NCBI GenBank assembly: GCA_023393915.1
Contig: JAEXBS010000078.1
Coordinates: 51,028 to 115,027 of the forward strand
DNA length: 64,000 nt
Direction: 5' to 3'
From: Bacteroidota bacterium
Lineage (GTDB): Bacteria; Bacteroidota; Bacteroidia; Flavobacteriales; Weeksellaceae
Below, piece by piece: positions 8,699 through 18,296 of the stretch; within the stretch, counting starts at the first letter, position 1, and the number at the start of each line of letters is the position of its first letter. Made by a program: the position numbers and the translations under genes. The notes below the pieces were generated by a model. That model made no database searches and was not told the DNA's origin. It was given only the letters and a program-made list of their open reading frames with translations.

Positions 8699-10846
8699 AT
8701 GGCAGTTTTAGGGGAAATTAGAAAAAGATCTTGGCTGATGATTGGGGTAGTTGCTTTTGCGCTTCTAGCATTTTTGGTGACTCCAGACATGTTGGATCAA
8801 GTCTTTCAAAAGAATCCTAATATCTTAGGAAAGGTTAATGGCGATCAAATTACTCGTGAGGAATATAACGACCAGCTAATGCTTCTTCAACAACAAGCCA
8901 GAGCTCAAGGTCAAAGTGAAGCTGGTTTGGAGGAACAAACATGGCAGATGTTGGTGCAGTCAAAACTTATTCAACAAGAATTTGATAAAATGGGTCTACA
9001 CCTTAAGGATGAATACTTTTGGAGTCAGCTCCAATACGATCCGATGTTTGCACAGGATCCTTCCAATTTTGATGATAAAGGGAACTTCAAATTACAAGAA
9101 GTTAAGCGTTATTATGAAGGACTGGAGTCGTCAGGACAGATTCAAGATTATAATAATTGGCTAAAAGTAAGAAGAAGCATTGAGTACCGAATGATGGCAC
9201 GCCAGGTATTCGGAAGTATTTCTTCTGGTATTACCTCAAGCAAAAAAGAAGTTCAAGAAATTATTTCTTTAAGAGATAAAAATGCTGATATAGATTACGT
9301 AAAGGTAGATTATCAAACCTATTTGCAGAAGAATCCTATTAAAGTTACAACGGAAGATTTAGCAAATTTTATTAAAGAAAGACCTAATACGTTTAAAACA
9401 GATGCAAGCCGAAACATTGGTGTTGTGCATTTCCCAGCTACACCAACGCTAGCGGATGATAATGCAGTTAAGGCAGAAATTGAAAAGCTAGTCAATGTAG
9501 GAACGGATGTTTCTGGGGGAACAGAGAATTTCAGAAACACAGAGCAAGACTCAATGTTTGTGACTCTTTATTCTGATCTTCCTTTTAATCCTACCTATTT
9601 TTCTAAAGAACAACTTCCTGCAAGTATAGCGGATCAAGTGGCATCGGGGACTGTTGGACAGATTTATGGTCCTTACAAGGAGCAAAACTTATACGTAGTT
9701 AGTAAATTGTTAGATAAGAAAACTTCAGATTCTACACTTTCACGTCACATCCTTATCGCCTACGACAGAAGTCCAGCGGCACAAGGAGTTAAGAGAACTA
9801 AAGAGGAAGCTAAAAAATTAGCAGATTCTATTGGAGCTATTGTAAAAGCAGATGCCAATCGTTTCACGGAGTTTATTGATTTATCGAACGATCCTAATTC
9901 TGCCGCCCAAGGTGGAAGTTTAGGATGGACAACACCAAATACTCCCTTTGTACCTGAGTTTTTAGAATATTTAGGGAACAACCCAAAGGGGGCTACGGGA
10001 GTAGTAGAAACGCAATTCGGTTACCATATCATTAATATCCAAGATAAGAAGACTGGAGCTATGGGGTACAAAGTTGCCAATTTAGTAAAAGCGATTAAGC
10101 CGTCAGAAGAAACCGAAAACGAAGTGGATAAGAACGCTAGAAGGTTTATTCAGCAGGTTCAGGGTAAATCCTTTAATGACTTTGCTAATCTTGCAAAGAA
10201 ATCAAATTATACCTTCTCAAATCCAAAAATGGTGAAGCGATTTGATGGTATGATTCAAGGATTGGGGACAGACAAAGACGGAGAAGTTATTTCTTGGGCC
10301 TTTAATAAGAAAAGAGAGAAAGGAGAAACTGAATTCTTTGTTGTTGAGGGTACAGGTGACCGCATCGTGGTATATTATAATGGGGGCCAAGAAAAAGGTT
10401 TAGCGAATCCTGAAACGGTAAGAGAGCAAATCGAGCCGGTAGTAAAAAATCAATTAGCTGCTAAAGCTATTCTTAAGAAAATGCAGGACTCTAAGGTGTC
10501 ATCGTTGGATGCTATGGCTAAACTATTCGGATCTAAAAAGGAATCGACAACCGTTAATTTCTTAAATCCAGTGGTCGGACAAGCTATGGAACCAAAAGTG
10601 GCAGGTGCAGCATTTGGTATCGGTAAAGGCAAAGTTTCTCAACCAATCGAAGGGATGACCGGAGTGTATTTAGTGACCAAAAAATCGGAAACTATTAACA
10701 AACAGCCAGGTAATAATGAGCAGATTGCTCAGGCAATCAATGCTCAGAATGCGCAAATGTTTGGGCAATTCTTAATGAAGAGCCTTGTAGACAATGCCGA
10801 TATTGAAGATTATAGAATTGAGGTCTGGGATACCAACGTCCAGTAA
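8699..10846 (+). CDS. PpiD/SurA-like periplasmic peptidyl-prolyl isomerase
   Basis: A 715-residue envelope chaperone. One N-terminal transmembrane anchor (about residues 12-30) is preceded by a basic segment, giving a PpiD-like topology with the bulk in the periplasm. A SurA_N-type helical region (about 35-210) is followed by a parvulin rotamase domain (about 345-455, with SRHILIAYDRS, AAQGGSLGW and GYHIINI motifs) and a C-terminal segment. It should assist folding of secreted and outer membrane proteins. It is divergent from lon, has its own terminator, and stands alone. Confidence 0.93.
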   Translation: MAVLGEIRKRSWLMIGVVAFALLAFLVTPDMLDQVFQKNPNILGKVNGDQITREEYNDQLMLLQQQARAQGQSEAGLEEQTWQMLVQSKLIQQEFDKMGLHLKDEYFWSQLQYDPMFAQDPSNFDDKGNFKLQEVKRYYEGLESSGQIQDYNNWLKVRRSIEYRMMARQVFGSISSGITSSKKEVQEIISLRDKNADIDYVKVDYQTYLQKNPIKVTTEDLANFIKERPNTFKTDASRNIGVVHFPATPTLADDNAVKAEIEKLVNVGTDVSGGTENFRNTEQDSMFVTLYSDLPFNPTYFSKEQLPASIADQVASGTVGQIYGPYKEQNLYVVSKLLDKKTSDSTLSRHILIAYDRSPAAQGVKRTKEEAKKLADSIGAIVKADANRFTEFIDLSNDPNSAAQGGSLGWTTPNTPFVPEFLEYLGNNPKGATGVVETQFGYHIINIQDKKTGAMGYKVANLVKAIKPSEETENEVDKNARRFIQQVQGKSFNDFANLAKKSNYTFSNPKMVKRFDGMIQGLGTDKDGEVISWAFNKKREKGETEFFVVEGTGDRIVVYYNGGQEKGLANPETVREQIEPVVKNQLAAKAILKKMQDSKVSSLDAMAKLFGSKKESTTVNFLNPVVGQAMEPKVAGAAFGIGKGKVSQPIEGMTGVYLVTKKSETINKQPGNNEQIAQAINAQNAQMFGQFLMKSLVDNADIEDYRIEVWDTNVQ

Positions 10847-10901
10847 TTTCTATAGTTCTAGATAGAGTAGTAGATCTCGTAATACAAAATAATTGAAACT
10901 T

Positions 10902-10933
10902 TTCGTCCTGAGATTCTCAGGACGATTTGTTTA
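10902..10933 (+). terminator. Rho-independent terminator
   Basis: CGTCCTGA (904-911 of this kilobase, 10904-10911) pairs with TCAGGACG (10917-10924), and the tail ATTTGTTT is T-rich. It is 56 bp after the PpiD-like gene stop. Confidence 0.75.
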
Positions 10934-10998
10934 TAGATATTGAAATGTTGCTATAAAGTTGAGTTGATATCTATAAGTATTTTCCACCTAATTATTAG

Positions 10999-11820
10999 AT
11001 GAAATCAAGATTTTATTTCGAATCCTTTTGTCTTAAGTACTTATTTCTGATTTGGGCTTTTATAGGTATACTTTTTATATGTAATAGTTGCCAGAATGAC
11101 GAAGCTCTACAAGAGAGCGAACCAAGTGTTGAGTTTAGACTTACCGATGGCCCTGCCCATTATGAAGAGTTATCAATAGATATCCAGCAATTATTTGTTA
11201 AAATGAAAGGGCAAGAAGAATTTTCGCTCGCTTTACCCAATCCTGGACGCTACGATTTATTAAAGTTTAAAAATGGACGCGATGTTCTACTGGCTTCCGC
11301 TACTCTGCCCCCTGGTGAAATTTCGGAGATTCGTTTGGTCCTAGGTACAAATAATACACTTACTGTAGAGGGAATACAATATCCTTTAGAAGTGCCTTCC
11401 GGTATGCAGCGGGGACTAAAGCTGAAAAGTAGCCATGTACTACGCGGACAAGAACTGAGCCGGATTTGGTTTGATGTCGATGCTGCGCGCTCGGTGATAA
11501 TGATAGGTAAGTCTAGATTTTTATTGAAGCCCCAAGTGCGAATCTTTACCGAGAAGACCAATGGAGTAATTGAAGGAAGTGTCGTTCCTTCTAATGCTCG
11601 CCCAGTAGTTTACGCTCTAAATAGTTCAAATGATACTGCAGCAGTAGCCCTTCCCAATCCTAACGGTTTTTTCAAGTTCTCTGGTCTTAACGAAGGTCTT
11701 TATCAAGTAATTATAGACCCTACAAATAGAGATTTTAAGCGCCAACGACGAAGTAATATCGAAGTTTCTTATTTTCAAAAAGCAGAATTAAACGCAGTGG
11801 TCCTAGAGCGCGAAAACTAA
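10999..11820 (+). CDS. DUF4382 domain lipoprotein
   Basis: A 273-residue lipoprotein: the signal sequence ends at a lipobox before Cys near residue 31 (CNSC). The body matches the DUF4382 pattern, with VEFRLTDGPAHYEELSIDIQQL near the N-terminus of the mature protein and the conserved LPPGEISEIRLVLG segment. A short C-terminal region (about 190-273) looks like a carboxypeptidase-regulatory/Ig-like beta fold. The function of DUF4382 is unknown; an envelope location is expected. It is flanked by single-gene units on both sides. Confidence 0.82.
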   Translation: MKSRFYFESFCLKYLFLIWAFIGILFICNSCQNDEALQESEPSVEFRLTDGPAHYEELSIDIQQLFVKMKGQEEFSLALPNPGRYDLLKFKNGRDVLLASATLPPGEISEIRLVLGTNNTLTVEGIQYPLEVPSGMQRGLKLKSSHVLRGQELSRIWFDVDAARSVIMIGKSRFLLKPQVRIFTEKTNGVIEGSVVPSNARPVVYALNSSNDTAAVALPNPNGFFKFSGLNEGLYQVIIDPTNRDFKRQRRSNIEVSYFQKAELNAVVLEREN

Positions 11821-11958
11821 AAGAGGATTCTTGGCGTGATTTTGGTTTAAAATCAATTGAAAAAGTCAAGGGTTATTAGAGAGGATTCAAGGAAGTTTAA
11901 GACATGTATTAAGGTCTTCTACAAGCTTTAGAATTCGGGTCAGTTATTAAAATAGTCA

Positions 11959-11966
11959 TATATTTG
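11959..11966 (+). promoter_or_regulatory. Promoter -7 element for the MCE operon
   Basis: TATATTTG matches TAnnTTTG exactly. It overlaps an in-frame TTG at 11964, which therefore should not be the start; the GTG at 11988 is 21 bp downstream. Confidence 0.6.
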
Positions 11967-11987
11967 TTCATCCAAAATTTACTCCAG

Positions 11988-12935
11988 GTGAAATTATCAA
12001 AAGAATTAAAAGCGGGGCTAATTGCCGCTTTTGCTATCATAGGATTTGTCTTTCTTATCCAATTTATGAAAGGGAAAAGTTTATTTACTTCCGATAACAT
12101 TTTCTATGCGAAATACGATAATGTGGAAGGATTAGCACCTTCTTCTCCAGTTTCCATTAACGGGCTGAAAGTAGGACAAGTCGACGAAATTATTCCCGTT
12201 AATGAAAAGACAGGTGAAATCCATTTTATACTTAAAGTTCTAGTAGACAATGATTTTAAATTTTCCAAAAACTCTTCTCTTGAGATTTTTGAACCCGGCC
12301 TTATGTCTGGCAAGCAAGTGAGGGTTAATCTTCAGTACGGTGGGGAGGAAGCTAAAGACGGAGATACTCTTAGAGGAGGTTATAAGGAATCAATGATGAA
12401 TTCTCTTTCTTCTCAAGTAGGTCCAGTAAAGGATCAGCTAGAGGTGGTTTTAAAAAGAGTTGATTCTCTGATGGTCAATGCAAATATGATCACTGGTGCA
12501 CAAAATCAAGCCGAGATTAAAGCACTGCTTCGAAATTTAAATCAGACGGTTGCTGGGTTTGAAGCTACTTCAAGACAGGCGCAGGCTACTTTAAGAAATA
12601 ATGATCCGTATATCCAGCAAATGCTTTCCAATGCCAACTTAGCGACTGTAAGTGCGAGAGAAGCGATTGATAAATACGGACGTGTAGCTGAAGCGGTAGA
12701 TACAGAAAAATTAAATCAGACTATTGATAAATTGAGTCAAACTTCTGACCAATTAAATAATGTTATTTCGGGAATACAAAATGGGGAAGGTTCTCTTGGT
12801 AAACTCACAAAAGATGAGCAACTTTATCAGAATCTTAATTCTGCTGCTGAAAATTTAAATAAATTGGTAGAAGATTTAAGAGAGAACCCAAAACGATACG
12901 TTAATTTTTCTGTTTTCGGTAAGAACGCTAATTAA
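11988..12935 (+). CDS. MCE/MlaD family lipid-binding protein
   Basis: A 315-residue single-pass membrane protein whose periplasmic MCE domain binds and passes phospholipids for an Mla-type ABC transporter. A transmembrane helix (about residues 8-27) is followed by the MCE domain (about 35-115, with the segment VEGLAPSSPVSINGLKVGQVDEI) and a long helical, Gln/Asn-rich C-terminal region (about 150-300). The GTG start is chosen because it gives the usual MKLSKELKAG-type N-terminus and lies just after a -7 promoter motif. The matching permease and ATPase genes are separate, at 1013-2586. The iron-sulfur genes follow after 12 bp. Confidence 0.9.
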   Translation: MKLSKELKAGLIAAFAIIGFVFLIQFMKGKSLFTSDNIFYAKYDNVEGLAPSSPVSINGLKVGQVDEIIPVNEKTGEIHFILKVLVDNDFKFSKNSSLEIFEPGLMSGKQVRVNLQYGGEEAKDGDTLRGGYKESMMNSLSSQVGPVKDQLEVVLKRVDSLMVNANMITGAQNQAEIKALLRNLNQTVAGFEATSRQAQATLRNNDPYIQQMLSNANLATVSAREAIDKYGRVAEAVDTEKLNQTIDKLSQTSDQLNNVISGIQNGEGSLGKLTKDEQLYQNLNSAAENLNKLVEDLRENPKRYVNFSVFGKNAN

Positions 12936-12947
12936 AAATTAATACAA

Positions 12948-14264
12948 ATGGAGTACTTAGACAACCTGATCTTTCTTGTTTTGCTGCTGGCAGGAGTTGG
13001 TCTTTTTGTGCGTAGTTTGAAATTGCTTGTGAGTAATATTCAGCTAGGTAAAAAGATCAAACGAAACGACCAGAGTGGAAAAAGGTGGGCGCTCATGGCA
13101 CGAGTTGCCTTAGGTCAAAGTAAGATGGGAGCCAGACCAGTAGCTGGTTTTTTTCATATTTTGGTCTATGTTGGTTTCGTTATTATCAACATTGAACTAA
13201 TAGAAATTATTGTTGATGGATTATTTGGCACCCATAGGTTCCTAGCCTCTGTGCTTGGAGAAAGTCTTTACGCCACTTTCACTTCCATTTTAGAAATTCT
13301 GGCAGCTCTAGTGATTATTGCCGTTGTGGTGTTTTTTATCCGCAGAAATTTTTACGGAGTTAAGCGTCTTAATATGAAAGAATTGTTCGGTTGGCCTAAA
13401 AACGATGCTAACTGGATTTTAGTTATTGAGTTTCTACTCATGGTAGCTTTCTTCACGATGAACAGTTCAGATTTAGCGCTACAACAACAAAATGTCCTAA
13501 GTGCTCACGGCTATTTTCCCGTAAGTGAAAGTTTATTTTTGCCTTGGTTTTCTGAACTAAGTGCTTCTACTCTTGGTTTTATAGAGAGAGGTGCGTGGTG
13601 GTTTCATTTCGTTGGAATTTTATTTTTCATGAACTATTTGTACTACTCAAAGCATCTACATATCCTTTTTGCTTTTCCCAATACTTGGTTTGCAAAACTG
13701 GAACCGAAAGGAGAATTGGATAATTTAGAAGCGGTTACTCGTGAAATCAAATTAATGATGGATCCTAGTGCTGATCCGTACGCGGCTCAACCAGAAGAAG
13801 GAGCAACCGAGCGTTTTGGAGCACAAGATATTTTTGATCTTAATCAAGTGCAATTACTCAATGCCTATACCTGTACAGAATGTGGGCGCTGTACTTCTGT
13901 ATGTCCAGCGAATATCACCGGTAAAAAGCTATCTCCTCGAAAAATCATGATGGACACACGGGACCGTTTGGAAGAAGTAGGAAATAATATTCGAAAAAAT
14001 GGAAAGTTTGTAGATGACGGTAAAAAATTGTTAGACGATCATATTTTACGTGAGGAACTTAGAGCTTGTACCACTTGCAATGCGTGTGTTGAAGCATGCC
14101 CTGTCTTAATTGATCCGTTATCTATAATTATGGATTTGAGAAGGTATATGATTATGGAAGAGTCCTCTGCCCCACAAGAGTGGAATATGATGATCACTAA
14201 CATAGAAAATAATGGAGCTCCTTGGCAGTACAATCAAGCTGACCGATTAAACTGGGCGAAATAA
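12948..14264 (+). CDS. Membrane 4Fe-4S protein, HdrE/NarI-HdrD-like
   Basis: A 438-residue protein with about five transmembrane segments in the first 250 residues (NarI/HdrE-like, His residues in several helices that could hold b-type haem), followed by a cytoplasmic ferredoxin-like domain with two 4Fe-4S motifs, CTECGRCTSVCP (about 306-317) and CTTCNACVEACP (about 375-386). With the next gene it looks like a split heterodisulfide-reductase or glycolate-oxidase type electron-transfer module. The substrate is unknown. It lies 12 bp after the MCE gene, so the two are likely cotranscribed. Confidence 0.88.
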   Translation: MEYLDNLIFLVLLLAGVGLFVRSLKLLVSNIQLGKKIKRNDQSGKRWALMARVALGQSKMGARPVAGFFHILVYVGFVIINIELIEIIVDGLFGTHRFLASVLGESLYATFTSILEILAALVIIAVVVFFIRRNFYGVKRLNMKELFGWPKNDANWILVIEFLLMVAFFTMNSSDLALQQQNVLSAHGYFPVSESLFLPWFSELSASTLGFIERGAWWFHFVGILFFMNYLYYSKHLHILFAFPNTWFAKLEPKGELDNLEAVTREIKLMMDPSADPYAAQPEEGATERFGAQDIFDLNQVQLLNAYTCTECGRCTSVCPANITGKKLSPRKIMMDTRDRLEEVGNNIRKNGKFVDDGKKLLDDHILREELRACTTCNACVEACPVLIDPLSIIMDLRRYMIMEESSAPQEWNMMITNIENNGAPWQYNQADRLNWAK

Positions 14265-14308
14265 ATACCCTTTGTTGACTCATTAGGAGCAAAAAAAAAC
14301 AGATAGTT

Positions 14309-15088
14309 ATGGAATTCAAAGTAAAAACGATGGCTGAATATGCAGCAGAAGGTACCTCGCCAGAGGTTCTTTTTTGGGTGGGCTGCGCTGGAAGTTTCGA
14401 TGATCGAGCGAAAAAAATCACTCGCGCGTTCTGTAAAATATTAAATAATATAGGTGTAGAATATGCCGTTTTAGGACAGGAAGAAAGTTGCACTGGTGAT
14501 CCAGCCAAAAGGGCGGGAAACGAGTTTGTTTTTCAAATGATGGCTCATACCAACATTGAAGTATTGAACGCCTACGAAGTAAAAAAAATTGTAACAGCTT
14601 GTCCTCATTGTTTTAATACATTAAAGAATGAATACCCCAAGTTAGGTGGGAATTATGAAGTGATGCACCACACACAGTTCTTGCGCAATCTAATGTCGGA
14701 AGGACGTTTGAAAATCGAAGGAGGAAAGTTTGAAGGTAAAAAGATTACTTTTCATGATCCGTGCTACTTAGGGCGCGCGAATGGTGAGTACGAAGCACCA
14801 AGAGAGCTTCTAAGTAAGCTAGATGCAGAATTAGTAGAAATGAAGCGTTGTCGTCAAAACGGATTATGCTGCGGAGCTGGAGGTGCACAAATGTTCAAGG
14901 AACCAGAAAAAGGAAGTAAAGATATTAATGTGGAACGTACAGAGGAGGCATTAAAAGAAAAACCCGATGTAATTGCAACGGGATGTCCATTTTGTATGAC
15001 GATGATGAGTGACGGTGTAAAACATGTTAATAGTGAAGTACAAGTGAGAGATATTGCAGAATTGCTGGCTGATGCCGAGGACCTTTAA
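14309..15088 (+). CDS. CCG-domain iron-sulfur protein, HdrB/GlcF-like
   Basis: A 259-residue cytosolic protein with two cysteine-rich (CCG) domains. The first has VGCAGSFDDR and ACPHC; the second has HDPCYLGR, GLCCGAGGAQ and TGCPFC. Such domains carry the non-cubane or site-differentiated iron-sulfur centre in HdrB, GlcF and LutA proteins. It sits 44 bp after the membrane ferredoxin gene and should be its catalytic partner. The electron donor and acceptor cannot be read from sequence. Confidence 0.9.
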   Translation: MEFKVKTMAEYAAEGTSPEVLFWVGCAGSFDDRAKKITRAFCKILNNIGVEYAVLGQEESCTGDPAKRAGNEFVFQMMAHTNIEVLNAYEVKKIVTACPHCFNTLKNEYPKLGGNYEVMHHTQFLRNLMSEGRLKIEGGKFEGKKITFHDPCYLGRANGEYEAPRELLSKLDAELVEMKRCRQNGLCCGAGGAQMFKEPEKGSKDINVERTEEALKEKPDVIATGCPFCMTMMSDGVKHVNSEVQVRDIAELLADAEDL

Positions 15089-15131
15089 GGTTCCCCTGTA
15101 GATTTTTCTTAACTTTACAAAAAGTATACAA

Positions 15132-15623
15132 ATGAAAATTGTAGATTCTGAAATAGTAGAGACTAGCGACTTTAGAGTGCTAATCTATCCATCGTCGAGA
15201 CCTTTTACAACAAAAGAGAGTAAGATGATTGCTGAGGAGCTCTATGAGTTTCTAGCTGGATGGCAAGCCCATGGAAAGCCGCTTTCTGCCTCTTTCAAAA
15301 TAGAAAAGAACCAGTTTATTATTATCGCAATAGATGAAGAAAAGGAAATGGCGTCAGGATGCTCAATTGATGCGTTGGGCGTTTTCTTAAAAGACCTAGA
15401 TCAAAAATATAGCTTTGGTTTATTTGATCGAATGAAGGCCTGCTATCTAGAGGATGGTAAGGTAATTACTACTTCATTGAAGGATTTTCGTGAAGGCGTG
15501 AAGTCCGGGAGCATAAAGGATACGGTAGAGGTTTTTGACTTCTCAAAATCCACTTATGTTAGTTTTCTGTCCGATTTTCTTTTGCCTCTAAAACGAAGTT
15601 GGGCAGCAATCTATTTGAGTTAA
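15132..15623 (+). CDS. Conserved small protein linked to the iron-sulfur genes
   Basis: A 163-residue soluble protein without signal peptide or transmembrane segments. Flavobacterial genomes often carry a protein like this after the CCG-domain gene, where it is commonly labelled 'ABC transporter ATPase'. I see no Walker A or ABC signature, so that label is not supported. A weak -7-like TAACTTTA (15110-15117) precedes it, so it may have its own promoter as well as read-through from the iron-sulfur genes. Function unknown. Confidence 0.75.
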   Translation: MKIVDSEIVETSDFRVLIYPSSRPFTTKESKMIAEELYEFLAGWQAHGKPLSASFKIEKNQFIIIAIDEEKEMASGCSIDALGVFLKDLDQKYSFGLFDRMKACYLEDGKVITTSLKDFREGVKSGSIKDTVEVFDFSKSTYVSFLSDFLLPLKRSWAAIYLS

Positions 15624-15686
15624 ATTGCCTTCCTAGTTTTTTACAACGCTGTGAATTTCAGTATTCACTTCTTTTATTTGTATTCT

Positions 15687-16184
15687 ATGAATTTCTTTAA
15701 TCTTTTGAGTTTATGTGGTTTAATCTTTTTCCTCTTTGCCTGTAGAGGAGAAGATTCCTACTCAAGCCAAAAGATTGATCAAGTTGTGCAGATTTATTTA
15801 AAAAATAGTTTAGGAGAAGATTTATTAGATCCTATGCTTCAGCCAGCGCCCTATAGCGTTAGCTTTATTGATTTGGATGCTGAGCGAGCGGGTGTAAGCG
15901 TTAGTACTCAAAAGAAGCAAGATTCTACAAAAGGTTTCTATTTGGAGTATGTTGCCGGAGCAACACGTGTGGAAGAGGCTTTTCCAGGAGTAGATTTAGG
16001 TTACCGTTCCTCGCTCCAGATGATTAGTCGGGACGGGAATAATAGTGCTGAGGAGATTGATACTCTAATTTTCAGATACAGTTCTTCGCCAGAAGAGTTT
16101 AGTATTGAGCAGATTTTTCTAAACGATACGCTCCTGTTTCAAAAAGCGGGACAAACCATCAATCAAATCGTTTTAACAAGATAA
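15687..16184 (+). CDS. Hypothetical lipoprotein
   Basis: A 165-residue lipoprotein: MNFFNLLSLCGLIFFLFACRG is a signal peptide with a lipobox ending LFAC (Cys near residue 19). The rest is beta-rich and resembles the DUF6452-type small lipoproteins of Flavobacteriia, although I cannot confirm the family. The ATG at 15687 is preferred over an upstream GTG at 15651, because it gives a compact signal sequence. It lies between the conserved small protein gene and serS. Confidence 0.75.
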   Translation: MNFFNLLSLCGLIFFLFACRGEDSYSSQKIDQVVQIYLKNSLGEDLLDPMLQPAPYSVSFIDLDAERAGVSVSTQKKQDSTKGFYLEYVAGATRVEEAFPGVDLGYRSSLQMISRDGNNSAEEIDTLIFRYSSSPEEFSIEQIFLNDTLLFQKAGQTINQIVLTR

Positions 16185-16221
16185 TTTTAAAGGTTAACGT
16201 CGTTAGCTAAATAGCGGATAT

Positions 16222-17493
16222 ATGTTACAGATTAATTTATTAAAAGAAGATAAGCAGCGTGCGTTAGCAGGGCTTAAAAAAAGAGGATTTAAATCTCCAG
16301 AACTTTTAGATCAAGCGCTCGAACTTGACGAGAAGAGAAAATCTTTGCAGTTTGAGTTAGATGAAAACCTTGCAGAAATGAACCGTATTTCTAAGCAGAT
16401 CGGAAGTTTATTGAAAGAAGGAAAAAAGCAAGAGGCTGAAGAAGCAAAATCTCAAACTTCGCAGTATAAAGAGACCAGTCAAAAATTAAAAATTGAATTG
16501 GAGGGTACCGAAGAAAAACTGCAAGAAGTTCTTTATTTGCTACCGAATATCCCAGCCGATATTGTAAAAGCCGGTACTTCTGCAGAGGATAATGAAATTA
16601 TCTATCAAAGTGCAGAGCCGCACTCGATGAGTGATCAGGCACTACCGCACTGGGAGCTTGCAAAAAAGTATAATTTAATTGATTTTGAACTGGGTGTTAA
16701 AATTGCAGGAGCAGGCTTTCCTGTATATATGGGTAAGGGAGCTCGACTGCAAAGAGCTTTAGTTCAGTTCTTTTTAGATAAGAATACAGAAGCAGGTTAT
16801 TTAGAAGTTAATCCACCCCATGTCGTAAATGAAGCCTCTGGTTACGGTACCGGTCAATTGCCGGATAAAGAAGGGCAAATGTATCATGTAGGATTAGATG
16901 ATCTGTATTTAATTCCAACGGCAGAAGTAAGTGTAACGAACATTTATCGAGATGTTATTCTCGATGAAAAAGAGCTTCCTGTTCTCAATACTGCATTTTC
17001 ACAGTGCTATCGAAGAGAGGCTGGTAGTTACGGCGCCCATGTAAGAGGACTCAATAGATTGCACCAGTTTGAAAAGGTAGAGATTGTTCGTATCGAGCAT
17101 CCAGACCGTTCTTACGAAGCTCTAGAGGGAATGGTAAAGCATGTCCAGTCCTTATTAGAAGCGCTTGAACTTCCCTACCGTATATTAAGACTTTGTGGAG
17201 GAGATATGGGCTTTACTTCCGCTCTTACCTATGACTTTGAAGTTTGGAGCGCTGCTCAGGAAAAATGGCTAGAGGTGAGTTCAGTATCGAACTTTGAAAC
17301 CTTCCAGGCCAATCGTTTGAAGTGTCGTTTTAAATCGGGAGACCAAAAAGCTCAACTCGTTCATACATTGAACGGTTCTGCAATGGCATTGCCTAGAATT
17401 ATGGCAGCTTTGCTAGAGAATAATCAAACAGAAGACGGAATTAGAATTCCAGGTAAGATAGCAGAGTATACTAAATTTGATTTGATATCCTAA
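16222..17493 (+). CDS. serS: Seryl-tRNA synthetase
   Basis: A 423-residue class II aminoacyl-tRNA synthetase. The N-terminal antiparallel coiled coil (about 30-105) is the tRNA-binding arm. The catalytic core shows motif 2 around QCYRREAGSYG and motif 3 with LNGSAMALPRIMAALLEN. The length is normal. It has a bidirectional terminator downstream and no clear promoter of its own in the 37 bp gap before it. Confidence 0.97.
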   Translation: MLQINLLKEDKQRALAGLKKRGFKSPELLDQALELDEKRKSLQFELDENLAEMNRISKQIGSLLKEGKKQEAEEAKSQTSQYKETSQKLKIELEGTEEKLQEVLYLLPNIPADIVKAGTSAEDNEIIYQSAEPHSMSDQALPHWELAKKYNLIDFELGVKIAGAGFPVYMGKGARLQRALVQFFLDKNTEAGYLEVNPPHVVNEASGYGTGQLPDKEGQMYHVGLDDLYLIPTAEVSVTNIYRDVILDEKELPVLNTAFSQCYRREAGSYGAHVRGLNRLHQFEKVEIVRIEHPDRSYEALEGMVKHVQSLLEALELPYRILRLCGGDMGFTSALTYDFEVWSAAQEKWLEVSSVSNFETFQANRLKCRFKSGDQKAQLVHTLNGSAMALPRIMAALLENNQTEDGIRIPGKIAEYTKFDLIS

Positions 17494-17517
17494 TTGTAGG
17501 AAAGAAAATTTTATTCT

Positions 17518-17552
17518 AATAAAGACCGCAGTCTAGACTGCCGTCTTTATTT
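17518..17552. terminator. Bidirectional terminator between serS and the TauE-like gene
   Basis: AATAAAGAC (17518-17526) pairs with GTCTTTATT (17543-17551), with an inner stem CAGTC/GACTG. T-runs are present on both strands, serving the two convergent genes. Confidence 0.8.
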
Positions 17553-18296
17553 TTAGTGGCAAGAACTATGGTCACCTTCGTGATGCATTTGAGAATCGTT
17601 GTGTCGGATTTCTAATGCTTCTTTTTTAGGAGATAAATAAGGTATGCCCAGTTCTAATCCTCGTACTATAAATAACATGCCTAGAATGATCATTAACATG
17701 GGAACCCATTTCAATATTTTAATCCTGAGTGCCTGGGTCATTAGTGAACCGGCGTATACTACCATGAACATAAAAGGGAAAGTACCTAACCCGAAGAGGA
17801 GCATAAAAAATGCACTTTGGTAAATACCACCTGCCGCTAAAGAAGCGGTTAATGCCATGTACACCATGCCGCACGGTAAAAGTCCATTAACAATACCTGT
17901 AAGGTAACGGGATTTTAAATCAGAGCGTTGCAATAGAGCGCCTAATAGTGATTTTACTTTTTGCAGTCCTCTAGTGAGTAGAGGTATTTTAGAAGCAAAA
18001 TCCCTCCCTCCAAAAGATAACAAGGCCATTATAATTAGACAGATCCCTGCAAATAGGGTCAAGTACTGTTGAAGCCCAGCAAAAGAAAAGGTTTCACCGA
18101 ATATTCCAAGTAAAGCTCCTAGAATGGTATATGTCGTGATTCTACCTAAATTGTAAGTAAGATTTTGAATTTGGAACTTTAAAGCTTGATTTCGTGTAAG
18201 ACCTAAAGTGAGCGCGATGGGCCCACACATGCCAATACAATGAAATCCTGAAGCAAATCCTAGCCCTAAGGCGGCAAGTACCATTGTTACTTCCAT
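17553..18296 (-). CDS. Sulfite exporter TauE/SafE family membrane protein
   Basis: A 247-residue polytopic membrane protein with about six to seven transmembrane segments, of the DsbD_2/UreH-like type often placed at the end of cbb3 oxidase clusters. The N-terminal segment GFHCIGMCGPIAL has Cys residues in a membrane helix, and the C-terminus is His-rich (MHHEGDHSSCH). Both features suggest metal, probably copper, handling for oxidase assembly; that role is inferred. It overlaps ccoH by 10 bp and is the last gene of the ccoS-to-TauE run. Confidence 0.85.
   Translation of the reverse strand: MEVTMVLAALGLGFASGFHCIGMCGPIALTLGLTRNQALKFQIQNLTYNLGRITTYTILGALLGIFGETFSFAGLQQYLTLFAGICLIIMALLSFGGRDFASKIPLLTRGLQKVKSLLGALLQRSDLKSRYLTGIVNGLLPCGMVYMALTASLAAGGIYQSAFFMLLFGLGTFPFMFMVVYAGSLMTQALRIKILKWVPMLMIILGMLFIVRGLELGIPYLSPKKEALEIRHNDSQMHHEGDHSSCH

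Noticed and set aside
8566..8790. 74-residue minus-strand frame over the ppiD-like start
   Set aside because: It overlaps the signal/anchor region of the ppiD-like gene in antisense and has no motif.
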